Counted from the first letter of the stretch, positions 4,986-13,157 are shown. The stretch: DNA of 18,410 nucleotides from Acidobacteriota bacterium (GCA_023418055.1 JAEZDP010000204.1:1-18410), one strand, 5' to 3'. The notes: generated from the sequence alone by a model not told the origin. Made by a program: numbers and translations.

Positions 4986-7358
4986 ATGTCCACACACGTC
5001 TTCCTTACCTGTTTTCTGCTGTGGCTCCTTGCCGTCCCGCGCGTCGCCCTGGCGCAAGCCGTGGCCACCGCCCCGCCCGCCCCGCGTGCCGCCGACACAG
5101 CGCGTGTCGAACTCACCGTGGACAGCATCATGCGCGGCCCGTTGCTCGTCGGATACGCGCCGACGAATCTGCGCTGGTCGGGCGATGGCGAGCGGCTGTA
5201 CTTCGAGTGGCAGGCGCGCGACGAAGACGAAGCGGCGACCTGGGTCGTCGATCACGACGGCACCGGTCTCAGACGCCTGACCGACGAGGAACGCCGGCTC
5301 GCGCCGCCCGTCGGCGGCGAGCCAGACCAGCTGCACCGCCGTGTGCTCGGCATCGACAACGGCGACATCGTCATCGTCGACACCGTTGCGGGCACGCGTC
5401 TCGACGTGACCCGTACGGCGGCGTCAGAGTCGCAGCCTCGCTGGGTGCGCGACGACACACACGTGACGTTCGTACAGGACGGGGGACTGTATCTCGTGCC
5501 GGTCACGGGCACGTCGTCGGGCGTCGTCGTCCAACTCGCGCACGCCGGGCCCGAGCGGCCAGATCCCAAGAAGACCCCGAGCCAGCAGTTCCTCGAGGAC
5601 GAGGAGGCGCGCCTGCTCGAGGTCGTGCGTGAGCGTGCCGAGCGGCGGAAGGAAGAGGAGGCCGAACGCGACGCGCGTGCCGTGCCCAAGCTGACGCTGA
5701 CCACGAAGCAGTCGGTCGTCGACATGCAGGTCGACCCGACGGGCCGGTACGTCTGGGTGCTCGTCAACGAACAGGCCGAGGGCGCGAAGGCCTCCAACGT
5801 GCCCGCGTACGTGACCGAGTCGGCATACACCACGCCGCGAGAGGTCCGCTCGAAGGTGGGCGACGCACAGGGCGGACGACGGCTGGCGATTCTGGATCTC
5901 GAGCAGAAGCAGTCGGTGTGGGCGAGCCTCGAGGTGAAGGGGAGCACGGGCGACACGCCGCGCGAACTGCGCTGGAGCATGCCCGACCTGTCGCCGACGC
6001 GTGGCGTCGCGCTGGCAGGCGTGCGCAGCACCGACAACAAGGACCGCTGGATCGTGCGGGTGGACCCGACGACCGGTACCGCCGCCATCGTCGACCACTT
6101 GCACGACGACGCCTGGGTGCGCGAAATCGGCGGCTTCGGCGGGTCGTCGGGGCAGGGCTGGATCGACGACCGTCGGTTCTGGTTCCTCTCCGAGCGTGAC
6201 GGGTGGATGCACCTGTACACGGTCGACGTCGATGGCGATCCCGTCACGGCCCGCGCACTCACGTCGGGCGCCTGGGAAATCACGGGGGCCGCGCTCTCGA
6301 CCGATCGGCAGACGTTCGTCCTCGAGTCGACCGAGGCCCATGCAGGCGAGCGCCATGTCTACGTGATGAAGGTCGACGGCGGCGCGAGGACGCGGCTGAC
6401 GACGATTCAGGGTGGGCACGCGGCGCGCGTCTCACCCGACGGGCGGACGGTAGGCCTGGTGCATTCGACCAGCAACCAGCCGCCAGAGGTCTATGTCATG
6501 CCGAACCAGCCGGGCGCCACGGCGACGCGTGTGACGACCAGCCCGGACCCGGCCTGGTCGGCGACGCGCTGGCTCGACCCCGCGCTCGTCACCTTCACGG
6601 CACGGGACGGCGTGCAGGTGCCGGCACGGCTCTACACGCCCGAGATGCTCGGCGCCAGGCGGCATCCGCGTCGGCCGGCGGTGGTGTTCGTGCATGGCGC
6701 CGGGTACCTGCAGAACGCCCACCGCTACTGGTCGAGTTACTTCCGCGAGTACATGTTCCACCACCTGCTCGCGTCGCGCGGCTACGTGGTGCTCGACGTG
6801 GACTACCGCGGCAGCGCGGGATACGGCCGCGACTGGCGCACGGCCATCTACCGTCACATGGGCGGCAAGGACCTCGACGACATCGTGGACGGCGCGAAGT
6901 TCCTCGCGGCCGAACACAAGGTCGACCCCGCCAGGATCGGCGTCTATGGCGGCAGCTACGGCGGCTTCATCACCCTGATGGCGATGTTCACGACGCCCGA
7001 CGTGTTTGCGGCGGGCGCAGCGCTGCGTCCGGTCACAGACTGGGCGCACTACAACCACGGATACACGTCCAACATCCTCAACGTGCCGCACGAGGACACC
7101 GAGGCCTACCGCCGTAGTTCGCCCATCTACTTCGCCGACGGACTGAAGGGCGCGCTGCTCATCTGCCACGGGCTGGTGGACGTCAACGTGCATGCCCAGG
7201 ATTCGATCCGTCTCGCGCAGAAGCTCATCGAACTGCGGAAGGAGCGCTGGGAACTGGCGCTGTACCCGGTCGAGGATCACGCATTCGTCGAGGAGACGAG
7301 CTGGGCCGACGAGTACAAGCGCATCCTGAAGCTGTTTGAAGAGAATCTGAAGCGGTGA
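4986..7358 (+). CDS. Secreted S9 family peptidase (prolyl oligopeptidase / dipeptidyl peptidase type)
   Basis: The protein is 790 aa from the ATG at 4986; a GTG at 4959 would add nine residues ahead of the signal peptide. The signal runs from M-S-T-H-V-F-L to about A-L-A-Q, so the enzyme is exported, probably to the periplasm. Residues of roughly 40-540 look like the beta-propeller that gates substrate access in S9 enzymes, interrupted by a charged Glu/Arg-rich helical stretch near 205-235. The C-terminal alpha/beta-hydrolase domain carries G-G-S-Y-G-G with nucleophile Ser657, H-G-L-V-D-V-N-V-H with Asp732, and E-D-H-A-F with His765. The order and spacing fit the DPP4 branch. It should cleave peptides, often after proline, as a scavenging protease; exact specificity is not readable. 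No good Shine-Dalgarno precedes the ATG. pyrE follows after 45 bases on the same strand. Confidence 0.93.
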   Translation: MSTHVFLTCFLLWLLAVPRVALAQAVATAPPAPRAADTARVELTVDSIMRGPLLVGYAPTNLRWSGDGERLYFEWQARDEDEAATWVVDHDGTGLRRLTDEERRLAPPVGGEPDQLHRRVLGIDNGDIVIVDTVAGTRLDVTRTAASESQPRWVRDDTHVTFVQDGGLYLVPVTGTSSGVVVQLAHAGPERPDPKKTPSQQFLEDEEARLLEVVRERAERRKEEEAERDARAVPKLTLTTKQSVVDMQVDPTGRYVWVLVNEQAEGAKASNVPAYVTESAYTTPREVRSKVGDAQGGRRLAILDLEQKQSVWASLEVKGSTGDTPRELRWSMPDLSPTRGVALAGVRSTDNKDRWIVRVDPTTGTAAIVDHLHDDAWVREIGGFGGSSGQGWIDDRRFWFLSERDGWMHLYTVDVDGDPVTARALTSGAWEITGAALSTDRQTFVLESTEAHAGERHVYVMKVDGGARTRLTTIQGGHAARVSPDGRTVGLVHSTSNQPPEVYVMPNQPGATATRVTTSPDPAWSATRWLDPALVTFTARDGVQVPARLYTPEMLGARRHPRRPAVVFVHGAGYLQNAHRYWSSYFREYMFHHLLASRGYVVLDVDYRGSAGYGRDWRTAIYRHMGGKDLDDIVDGAKFLAAEHKVDPARIGVYGGSYGGFITLMAMFTTPDVFAAGAALRPVTDWAHYNHGYTSNILNVPHEDTEAYRRSSPIYFADGLKGALLICHGLVDVNVHAQDSIRLAQKLIELRKERWELALYPVEDHAFVEETSWADEYKRILKLFEENLKR

Positions 7359-7362
7359 GGGA

Positions 7363-7377
7363 CGGCTCGGCGAGCCG
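7363..7377. other. Short inverted repeat between the S9 peptidase gene and pyrE
   Basis: CGGCTCG and CGAGCCG are separated by one base, giving a realistic stem of about 5 bp with a 5-base loop. It lies 4 bases after the peptidase stop and 17 bases before the pyrE Shine-Dalgarno. No T-run follows, so I do not call it a terminator. Confidence 0.35.
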
Positions 7378-7403
7378 CAACCCCTTGGCCCCATGGAGAT
7401 CCG

Positions 7404-7976
7404 ATGTCGCCCGAGACCGTCCTGCAACTGTTCCGCGATTCCGGCGCCCTGCTCGAGGGGCATTTCGTGCTCACGTCGGGGCTGCACAGCACCGGCTACC
7501 TGCAGTGCGCGAAGGTGCTGCAATACCCCCAACATGCCGAGGCGCTCGGACGCGCCCTCGCTGACGCGGTGCGCGCGGCCGGCCTGCAGGTGGACGTGGT
7601 GCTGTCGCCGGCGATGGGCGGCCTCATCATCGGGCACGAGGTGGGTCGAGCGCTGGGTGTCCGGGCGATCTTTGCCGAGCGTCAGGACGGCACGCTGACC
7701 CTGCGTCGAGGCTTTGCCCTCCAACCCCGTGAGCGCGTCCTCATCGTCGAGGACGTCGTGACGACGGGGAAGTCGACGGTCGAGACCGTCACGGTGGCAC
7801 GAGCCTCGGAGGCGGAGGTGGTGGGCGCGGCCTCGATCATCAACCGGGGAGGTGGCGGCGAGGTGGGGGTGCCCTACGTCGGTCTGGCATCGGTGAGCTT
7901 TCCCACTTTTCCGCCCGACGAGATTCCCGAGGCGTTACGCGACGTGCCGGCGGTCAAACCGGGATCGCGGAAGTAG
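7404..7976 (+). CDS. pyrE: Orotate phosphoribosyltransferase
   Basis: The protein is 190 aa, the usual length for the family. It converts orotate and PRPP to orotidine 5'-monophosphate in pyrimidine synthesis, in the cytoplasm. Visible motifs are F-V-L-T-S-G-L-H-S at 21-29, a PRPP-binding loop V-L-I-V-E-D-V-V-T-T-G-K-S at 112-124, and a C-terminal V-K-P-G-S-R. The start is set by GGAG at 7395, 5 bases before the ATG. Many PyrE proteins of this type have a Cys-Pro-X-Cys tail; here that segment reads D-E-I-P-E-A-L-R and has no cysteine, while the fragment at the window start keeps it. The stop lies inside a duplicated 25-bp repeat. No other pyrimidine genes are adjacent. Confidence 0.92.
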   Translation: MSPETVLQLFRDSGALLEGHFVLTSGLHSTGYLQCAKVLQYPQHAEALGRALADAVRAAGLQVDVVLSPAMGGLIIGHEVGRALGVRAIFAERQDGTLTLRRGFALQPRERVLIVEDVVTTGKSTVETVTVARASEAEVVGAASIINRGGGGEVGVPYVGLASVSFPTFPPDEIPEALRDVPAVKPGSRK

Positions 7977-8031
7977 TCACGCGGAGGCGCGGAGGCGGCG
8001 GAGAAGAAGTAGTCACGCGGAGGCGCGGAGG
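7971..8031. repeat. 25-bp direct repeat across the pyrE stop, in a GCGGAG-rich tract
   Basis: A 25-bp sequence beginning AAGTAGTCACGCGGAGG occurs at 7971-7995 and again, identical, at 8007-8031. The first copy contains the last sense codon and the TAG of pyrE. The tract continues as imperfect GGAGG-rich repeats to about 8060, almost at the stop of the convergent truA gene, and fills the whole gap. Confidence 0.9.
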
Positions 8032-8063
8032 GCGCGGAGGGACGGAGGGGTAGAGGGAGGCTG

Positions 8064-8879
8064 CTAGGGCGGTTGCTCGGCCTCCGATCGCGTGGCCACG
8101 CCAGGCGGGTACCCCACCTGGACCAGGGTCAGGCCGTGGGGTGGGGCATTGGGTCCGGCCAGCCCGCGGTCACGGGCGGCGAGGATGTCTGTCATCCGCG
8201 ACGCGGGCCAGCGTCCGCGGCCGATGTCGGTGAGGGTGCCGGCGATGGCGCGCACCATGTGGCGCAGGAAGCCCGTGCCCTCGAGCACGAGGTCGAGGCG
8301 GTCCTCATCGGCATCGAGGCCAAACAGACGCCGGTCGCGCGGCGTCGCGCCGTGCAGGCGCACGGCCGACAGGGTGCGCACCGTCGACTGGACGTCGGTG
8401 CCTGCCGACTGGAAGCAGGCAAAGTCGTGCGTCCCGACCAGGTGCCGGGCCGCCCGCCGCATCTCGGCCACATCCAGCGGCGTCCCGACCCGCCAGGCAT
8501 CGCGCTCGAGCAGTGGATGCCCCACGGCGCTCACGAGCCAGCGATATCTGTAGGTCTTGCCGGTCGCCGAGAACCGCGCGTGGACGTCGTCGGCTACCTG
8601 ACTGGCGTGGCGGACGCGGATGTCAGGCGGCAGCCGGTTGTTGAGCGCTCGCGCCACCACCTCGCCGGCTTCGTCGCGGGGCAGGTCCAGATGCGCGGTC
8701 TGCCCGAGCGCGTGCACGCCGGCATCGGTCCGCCCGGCTCCCGTCACCACCACCGTCCCGCCAGCCAGCCCCGCCGCCGCCTCTTCGAGCCGCTGCTGCA
8801 CCGACACGCCGTTCAGTTGCCGCTGCCAGCCCACGTAGCCGGTGCCGTCATAGGCGATGCGCAGAAGATAGCGGGGCAC
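8064..8879 (-). CDS. truA: tRNA pseudouridine(38-40) synthase
   Basis: The protein is 271 aa from the GTG at 8879, close to the 270 aa of the E. coli enzyme. It isomerises uridines 38-40 in the anticodon arm of tRNA. The N-terminus reads R-Y-L-L-R-I-A-Y-D-G-T-G-Y-x-G-W-Q-R-Q, and the catalytic motif G-A-G-R-T-D-A-G-V-H-A places the catalytic Asp at residue 52. Later family blocks are D-F-x-C-F, K-T-Y-R-Y-R and G-x-G-F-L-R-H-M-V-R. The start is uncertain: in-frame GTG codons also occur at 8894 and 8915, none with a clear Shine-Dalgarno; 8879 fits the family N-terminus best. The upstream region is almost wholly short repeats. It is convergent with pyrE and divergent from uppS. Confidence 0.93.
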   Translation of the reverse strand: MPRYLLRIAYDGTGYVGWQRQLNGVSVQQRLEEAAAGLAGGTVVVTGAGRTDAGVHALGQTAHLDLPRDEAGEVVARALNNRLPPDIRVRHASQVADDVHARFSATGKTYRYRWLVSAVGHPLLERDAWRVGTPLDVAEMRRAARHLVGTHDFACFQSAGTDVQSTVRTLSAVRLHGATPRDRRLFGLDADEDRLDLVLEGTGFLRHMVRAIAGTLTDIGRGRWPASRMTDILAARDRGLAGPNAPPHGLTLVQVGYPPGVATRSEAEQPP

Positions 8880-8906
8880 GGGGAAATGATGCACCAGTAG
8901 CGCCGG

Positions 8907-8939
8907 ACGCCTCACGCCTCACGCCTCACGCCTGACGCC
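8907..8939. repeat. ACGCCTC heptamer tandem array (about 4.7 units)
   Basis: Units start at 8907, 8914, 8921 and 8928 (the last reads ACGCCTG), followed by a partial unit. It is the same heptamer as at 1082-1113. It lies directly upstream of truA on the minus strand, in the divergent truA/uppS region, and contributes one possible truA GTG start at 8915. Confidence 0.93.
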
Positions 8940-8947
8940 GGTCGCGC

Positions 8948-9007
8948 CCTTCCCTCCTTCCGTCCTTCCCTCCTTCGTTCCTTGGTTCCTTGGTTCCTTC
9001 CCTCCTG
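8948..9007. repeat. CCTTNNNT octamer tandem array (7.5 units)
   Basis: Seven successive 8-bp units begin at 8948 and every 8 bases to 8996. Each starts CCTT and ends T, with inner bases CCC, CCG, CCC, CGT, GGT, GGT and CCC; CCTG follows at 9004. The strand is strongly pyrimidine-rich. The array ends at the candidate -10 element of the uppS operon. Confidence 0.93.
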
Positions 9008-9013
9008 TAGAAT
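9008..9013 (+). promoter_or_regulatory. Possible -10 element (TAGAAT) for the uppS operon
   Basis: TAGAAT matches five of six -10 consensus bases and sits directly after the octamer array. Transcription would begin near 9020, only a few bases before the ATG at 9026, so the mRNA would be almost leaderless. That agrees with the lack of a Shine-Dalgarno. The only TTG-type -35 candidates are TTGGTT copies within the octamers, at spacings of 20 and 12 bases, neither ideal. Confidence 0.3.
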
Positions 9014-9025
9014 GTCCCCTTGTCC

Positions 9026-9820
9026 ATGTCGCTCGAGGCTTTGCTCAATTGGCTGCCGCCAGGCTCACGCGACGCCGACCTGGCCAGCCGCATCAATCCC
9101 GACCGCCTGCCGGCGCACGTCGCCATCATCATGGACGGCAACGGGCGGTGGGCGGGGCAGCGGCATCTGCCGCGGGTGGAGGGGCACCGGGCCGGCACGC
9201 GGGCCGTGCGTGAGGTCATCGAGACCAGCGCCAGGCTCGGTCTCGACGTGCTGACGCTCTATGCCTTTTCCGTCGAGAACTGGAAGCGTCCCGCTGCCGA
9301 AGTCGCCACCCTCATGGCGTTGCTCAAGCGGTACTTGCGCAGCGAGCTCAAGACGCTGACCGACAACAACATCCGTTTCCAGGTCATCGGGCGCATCGAC
9401 GAGTTGTCGGCCGACGTGCAGCGCGAGCTGGAGGCCGGCATGGAGCGCACGCGCCAGAACACGGGCACGGTGCTGAACATCGCGCTCAACTACGGCGGAC
9501 GGGCCGAGATCGTGGACGCGGTGCGTCGCGCCCTGGCCGAGGGGCTGAGCCCTGAGGACATCGACGAGGCCCGGTTCGGCGAGCTGCTCTACACGGCGGG
9601 GCAGCCCGACCCCGACCTGCTCATCCGCACGTCGGGCGAGATGCGCGTGAGCAACTTCCTGCTGTGGCAGATTGCCTACAGCGAAATCCACGTCACCGAC
9701 ACGCTGTGGCCCGACTTCCGGCGGGCCGACCTGTTCGAGGCCATCCTGGCCTACCAGCGGCGCGAACGGCGATTCGGGGGCATCGCGCCCGTGACGCAGC
9801 CGGTGGCAGCAGGCCGGTGA
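9026..9820 (+). CDS. uppS: Isoprenyl transferase (undecaprenyl diphosphate synthase)
   Basis: The protein is 264 aa from the ATG at 9026; a TTG at 9020 is an alternative start. It extends farnesyl diphosphate with isopentenyl diphosphate units to the C55 carrier lipid used for peptidoglycan and surface glycans. The cis-prenyltransferase signature is clear: H-V-A-I-I-M-D-G-N-G-R-W-A with catalytic Asp37, then G-H-R-A-G, Y-A-F-S-V-E-N-W-K-R-P, and D-P-D-L-L-I-R-T-S-G-E-x-R-x-S-N-F-L-L-W-Q near the C-terminus. No Shine-Dalgarno is visible. It is the first gene of uppS-cdsA-dxr-rseP; its TGA overlaps the cdsA GTG by 4 bases (GTGA), indicating translational coupling. The family identity is secure; chain length is inferred from this conserved context. 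Confidence 0.96.
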   Translation: MSLEALLNWLPPGSRDADLASRINPDRLPAHVAIIMDGNGRWAGQRHLPRVEGHRAGTRAVREVIETSARLGLDVLTLYAFSVENWKRPAAEVATLMALLKRYLRSELKTLTDNNIRFQVIGRIDELSADVQRELEAGMERTRQNTGTVLNIALNYGGRAEIVDAVRRALAEGLSPEDIDEARFGELLYTAGQPDPDLLIRTSGEMRVSNFLLWQIAYSEIHVTDTLWPDFRRADLFEAILAYQRRERRFGGIAPVTQPVAAGR

Positions 9821-10614
9821 CCCGCCTCCTCAGCGCTCTCGTCCTGCTCCCCACGGTGCTCGGGCTCATCTGGTGGCTGCCGCCCGTGGCCACGCTGATG
9901 CTGTGTCTCGTGGTCCTGGCGCTGTCGTGTCACGAGTACGAAGGCCTGGTCGGCCGCGCCGGTCTGGCACCGCTGCCCTGGCTGGCGACCGCGGTCACCG
10001 TGGCCGCCTACCTGGCGTTCTCCACAGGGCGCGCGCCCCTGCTCCCGCTGCTGCTGGCCCCGGGGATCGTCGGTACGGCGATGGTGATGCGCGGGCGGAC
10101 CGGCCGGGAGAGCCTGGCGGAGGCGGCCGCCACGTTGTTCCCGGTGCTCTATCTGGCCGTGCCCGTCGCCACGATCGTCCTCATCCGGCGTGAATTCGGT
10201 CCAGGCCCGCTCATTGCTCTCATCGGCACGCAGGTGGTGAGCGACTCGGCGCAGTACTACACCGGCCGCCTGCTGGGCCGCACGCCGCTCGCGCCCGCGG
10301 TCAGCCCGAAGAAGACACGCGAAGGCGCCCTCGGCGGCCTTGTTGCCGCAGCGCTCGTCCTGCCCGTGTTCGGTTACTACTGGATGCCCACGCTCCCGCC
10401 CCTCGTCCTGGCGGCCTTCGGGGCGGGGCTGGCGGTCGTCGGCATCATGGGCGACCTGTTTGAGTCGCTCGTCAAGCGCAGCGTGGACGTCAAGGACGCC
10501 TCGAGCCTCATCCCCGGACACGGCGGGATGCTCGACCGCATCGACGCCCTCATCTTCTCGACACCCGTGTACTACGTGGTCCTGCTGTGGCTGCTGCACG
10601 GGCAGGCGCCATGA
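9817..10614 (+). CDS. cdsA: Phosphatidate cytidylyltransferase (CDP-diacylglycerol synthase)
   Basis: The protein is 265 aa and very hydrophobic, with several predicted membrane helices from the N-terminus (L-L-S-A-L-V-L-L-P-T-V-L) to the end. It makes CDP-diacylglycerol from phosphatidate and CTP, the branch point of phospholipid synthesis, in the inner membrane. The C-terminal signature is complete: S-L-V-K-R-S-V-D-V-K-D, then I-P-G-H-G-G-M-L-D-R-I-D. An upstream S-D-S-A-Q-Y-Y-x-G-R segment and S-P-K-K-T-R-E-G also match the family. The GTG start at 9817 overlaps the uppS stop, although the frame is open further upstream; the N-terminal membrane segment begins right there. The stop overlaps the dxr ATG as ATGA. 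Confidence 0.94.
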   Translation: MTRLLSALVLLPTVLGLIWWLPPVATLMLCLVVLALSCHEYEGLVGRAGLAPLPWLATAVTVAAYLAFSTGRAPLLPLLLAPGIVGTAMVMRGRTGRESLAEAAATLFPVLYLAVPVATIVLIRREFGPGPLIALIGTQVVSDSAQYYTGRLLGRTPLAPAVSPKKTREGALGGLVAAALVLPVFGYYWMPTLPPLVLAAFGAGLAVVGIMGDLFESLVKRSVDVKDASSLIPGHGGMLDRIDALIFSTPVYYVVLLWLLHGQAP

Positions 10615-11810
10615 AGCGAATCGCCATCCTCGGGTGCACCGGGTCCATCGGATGCAGTGCGCTCGAGGTGGTCGATGCCCATCGCGATCGCCTGCAGGTG
10701 GTGGCCCTCGGCGGGGGCGAGAACGCGGCGCGGCTGGCGACGCAGATCGAGCGCTACGAGCCGACGGCTGTCGGGATGGCCACACCCGCCGCGCTGGACG
10801 CCGTGCGGACGATGGTGTCGGGCTCGCCGGCGGGCGCCGCGGTCGAGGTCTGGACGAGCGGGCGGGCGGGGCTCGTGGACCTGGCCACGCGGCCCGACGT
10901 GGACATCGTGCTCTGCGCCAGCGCGGGCACCGAGGCGCTCGAGGCCGTCGTGGCCGCCATCGATGCCGGCAAGACGATTGCGCTGGCCAACAAGGAAGTG
11001 CTCGTGATGGCCGGCGCGCTGGTGATGGCGCGGGCGCGTGCACGTGGCATCTCGGTGTTGCCCGTGGACAGCGAGCACAACGCCGTCCACCAGTGCCTGC
11101 ACGGCCATCCGGCCGCCCATGTCGCGCGCCTGGTGCTCACCGCGTCGGGCGGTCCATTCCGCGAGACGAGCGCCGAGGCGCTGGCGGGGGTCACCGCGGC
11201 CGATGCGCTCAGCCATCCGACGTGGAAGATGGGCCGCAAGATCACCATCGACTCGGCCACACTCATGAACAAGGGCCTCGAAGTCATCGAGGCGCACTGG
11301 CTGTTCGACGTGCCGGCCGACCGCATCGACGTGGTCGTCCATCCGCAGTCGGTGGTCCACTCGATGGTGGAGTTCACCGACGGCTCGGTCATCGCCCAAC
11401 TCGGCGTGACCGACATGAAGCTGCCCATCCAGTACGCCTTCACCTATCCCGACCGGTGGGCAAGCCCCGTCCCACGCCTCGACTGGACCCAGGCGCGGCT
11501 GCTGCAGTTCGAGCCGCCCGACCACGCCCGCTTCCCGTGCCTGGGCCTGGCCTACGCCGCGCTGCGCGCCGGCGGGGCCGCGCCGGTGATGCTCAACGCG
11601 GCCAACGAAGTGGCCGTGGCGTCCTTTCTTGAAGGTCGACTGGCCCTGCCAGGCATCGCCGCCATCGTCGAAGACGTGCTGGCGGAGGCTGCCGGCGGCC
11701 GCTGGCCGGTCGACTCGCTCGAAGCCATCCGAGAGGCCGACGACTGGGCGCGTCGCGAGGCCACGGCACGGCTGGCAACGATAGAATCGAAGACCGAGGT
11801 GTCGAAGTGA
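10611..11810 (+). CDS. dxr: 1-deoxy-D-xylulose 5-phosphate reductoisomerase
   Basis: The protein is 399 aa, normal for the family. It converts DXP to 2-C-methyl-D-erythritol 4-phosphate with NADPH, the committed step of the MEP isoprenoid pathway, and so supplies the precursors used by UppS next door. The NADPH-binding G-C-T-G-S-I-G is at residues 8-14. Metal and substrate ligands appear as P-V-D-S-E-H-N-A with Asp153 and Glu155, and M-N-K-G-L-E-V-I-E-A-H with Glu224. T-A-S-G-G-P-F-R, H-P-T-W-K-M-G-x-K-I-T-I-D-S-A-T and N-A-A-N-E-V-A-V are also present. The usual G-S-T-G-S-I-G is altered to Cys at residue 9. The start overlaps the cdsA stop and the stop overlaps the rseP GTG. It should be the target of fosmidomycin-type inhibitors. 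Confidence 0.97.
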   Translation: MKRIAILGCTGSIGCSALEVVDAHRDRLQVVALGGGENAARLATQIERYEPTAVGMATPAALDAVRTMVSGSPAGAAVEVWTSGRAGLVDLATRPDVDIVLCASAGTEALEAVVAAIDAGKTIALANKEVLVMAGALVMARARARGISVLPVDSEHNAVHQCLHGHPAAHVARLVLTASGGPFRETSAEALAGVTAADALSHPTWKMGRKITIDSATLMNKGLEVIEAHWLFDVPADRIDVVVHPQSVVHSMVEFTDGSVIAQLGVTDMKLPIQYAFTYPDRWASPVPRLDWTQARLLQFEPPDHARFPCLGLAYAALRAGGAAPVMLNAANEVAVASFLEGRLALPGIAAIVEDVLAEAAGGRWPVDSLEAIREADDWARREATARLATIESKTEVSK

Positions 11811-13123
11811 CAAGTATCTGGGCCTTTCTGTTCGTGCTGGGCGTGCTCGTGTTCGTGCACGAACTCGGGCACTTCCTGCTGGCGCGCTGGAACGGCGTGC
11901 GTGTGCTGACCTTTTCGCTCGGCTTCGGGCCCAAGCTGCTGAAGTTCCAGCGCGGCGACACCGAGTACTGCGTCAGCGCCATCCCGCTCGGTGGGTACGT
12001 CAAGATGGCCGGCGAGTCGCCGGAAGACCCGCGCTCGGGGTCGTCCGACGAGTTCATGTCCAAGACCAAGTGGCAGCGGTTCCAGATCCTCATCGCCGGC
12101 CCGGTCATGAACATCCTGCTCGCCCTCATCGTGATGACGGGCGTCATCTACACGGGCGCCACCGTGCCCGCCTTCGAGACCCAGGCGCCGGTCGTCGGGC
12201 GTGTGCTGCCGGGGTCTCCCGCCGAACGTGCGGGCATCAGGCCGGGCGACATGATCGTGTCGGTCGCCGGCAGCGAGGTGGACACCTGGGAGCAACTGCA
12301 GTTGCGGGTGTTGCCCCGCGCGAATCGCGACGTCGAGATCATCGTGCGTCGCGATGGCCAGCGCCAGACGCTGAGCGTGGTGCCCGAGGCACAGACCAAG
12401 TACGAAATCGGCGACATCGGCATCGCCCCGGACATCCACCCGCAGCTCACGCAGGTGATGGCGGGGAGTCCGGCCGCAGCGGCAGGGCTGCAGGCCGGTG
12501 ACGTCGTCCTCGCCATCAACGGCCTCGACACGAACGAACATCCGCTCATCGACACGATCAGCGCGAGTGCGGGCAAGCCGGCCACGCTGTCGGTCCGCCG
12601 GGGCGAGACCCGGCTCGACGTCGAGGTGACACCACGCGACGAGGGTGGGGTGGGCCGCATCGGCGTCCAGTTCAGCCCGTTCGAAACACGTGTCATCGAG
12701 CCGACGTTCGTCGAGGCCATCGGCATGAGCGTCGACCAGAACGTGCAGTGGTCCACCATGATCTTCGAGATGCTCGGGGGGCTGCTGACGGCCGACACAT
12801 CGCCGCGGCAGCTGATGGGGCCCATCGGCATCGCCGAGGTGGCTGGTGGTGCCGCCTCGGTGAGCTGGGCGGCGCTCTTCGGCACCATGGCGATGATCAG
12901 CCTCAACCTCGGCATCCTCAACCTGCTGCCCATCCCGATTCTCGACGGCGGCCACATCGCCATCCTGGCGATCGAGGGCCTGGCGCGCCGCGACTTCAGC
13001 ATGCGCGTGAAGGAGCGGATGCTGATGGCCGGGTTCGCCATGCTGATGGTGTTGATGGTGACCGTGATCTACAACGACCTGACACGCGTCGAATGGCTGC
13101 AGCGGCTGTTGGGCAACCAGTAG
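11807..13123 (+). CDS. rseP: Site-2 membrane metalloprotease with two PDZ domains
   Basis: The protein is 438 aa. It is an intramembrane zinc protease that cuts membrane-bound substrates such as anti-sigma factors or signal peptide remnants. The first membrane helix holds H-E-L-G-H with His18, Glu19 and His22; the C-terminal helix has N-L-L-P-I-P-I-L-D-G-G-H with Asp380 as the third metal ligand. Two PDZ domains lie between: about 115-195 (V-V-G-R-V-L-P-G-S-P-A-E-R-A-G-I) and about 205-285 (V-M-A-G-S-P-A-A-A-A-G-L). The G-G-Y-V-K-M motif follows the first helix. The GTG start overlaps the dxr stop by 4 bases, so this is the fourth coupled gene of the cluster. No anti-sigma gene is in view, so the substrate is unknown here. 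Confidence 0.95.
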   Translation: MTSIWAFLFVLGVLVFVHELGHFLLARWNGVRVLTFSLGFGPKLLKFQRGDTEYCVSAIPLGGYVKMAGESPEDPRSGSSDEFMSKTKWQRFQILIAGPVMNILLALIVMTGVIYTGATVPAFETQAPVVGRVLPGSPAERAGIRPGDMIVSVAGSEVDTWEQLQLRVLPRANRDVEIIVRRDGQRQTLSVVPEAQTKYEIGDIGIAPDIHPQLTQVMAGSPAAAAGLQAGDVVLAINGLDTNEHPLIDTISASAGKPATLSVRRGETRLDVEVTPRDEGGVGRIGVQFSPFETRVIEPTFVEAIGMSVDQNVQWSTMIFEMLGGLLTADTSPRQLMGPIGIAEVAGGAASVSWAALFGTMAMISLNLGILNLLPIPILDGGHIAILAIEGLARRDFSMRVKERMLMAGFAMLMVLMVTVIYNDLTRVEWLQRLLGNQ

Positions 13124-13157
13124 CCGACGCCTGACGAGACCCACGTGGATGCGCCCG

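Noticed and set aside
6432..7724. Minus-strand open frame of 430 codons opposite the S9 peptidase and pyrE genes
   Set aside because: It spans two convincing plus-strand genes and their gap, with no domain evidence.
10572..11813. Minus-strand open frame of 413 codons opposite dxr
   Set aside because: It lies exactly antisense to dxr, whose motifs are complete. This is a common GC-rich artefact.
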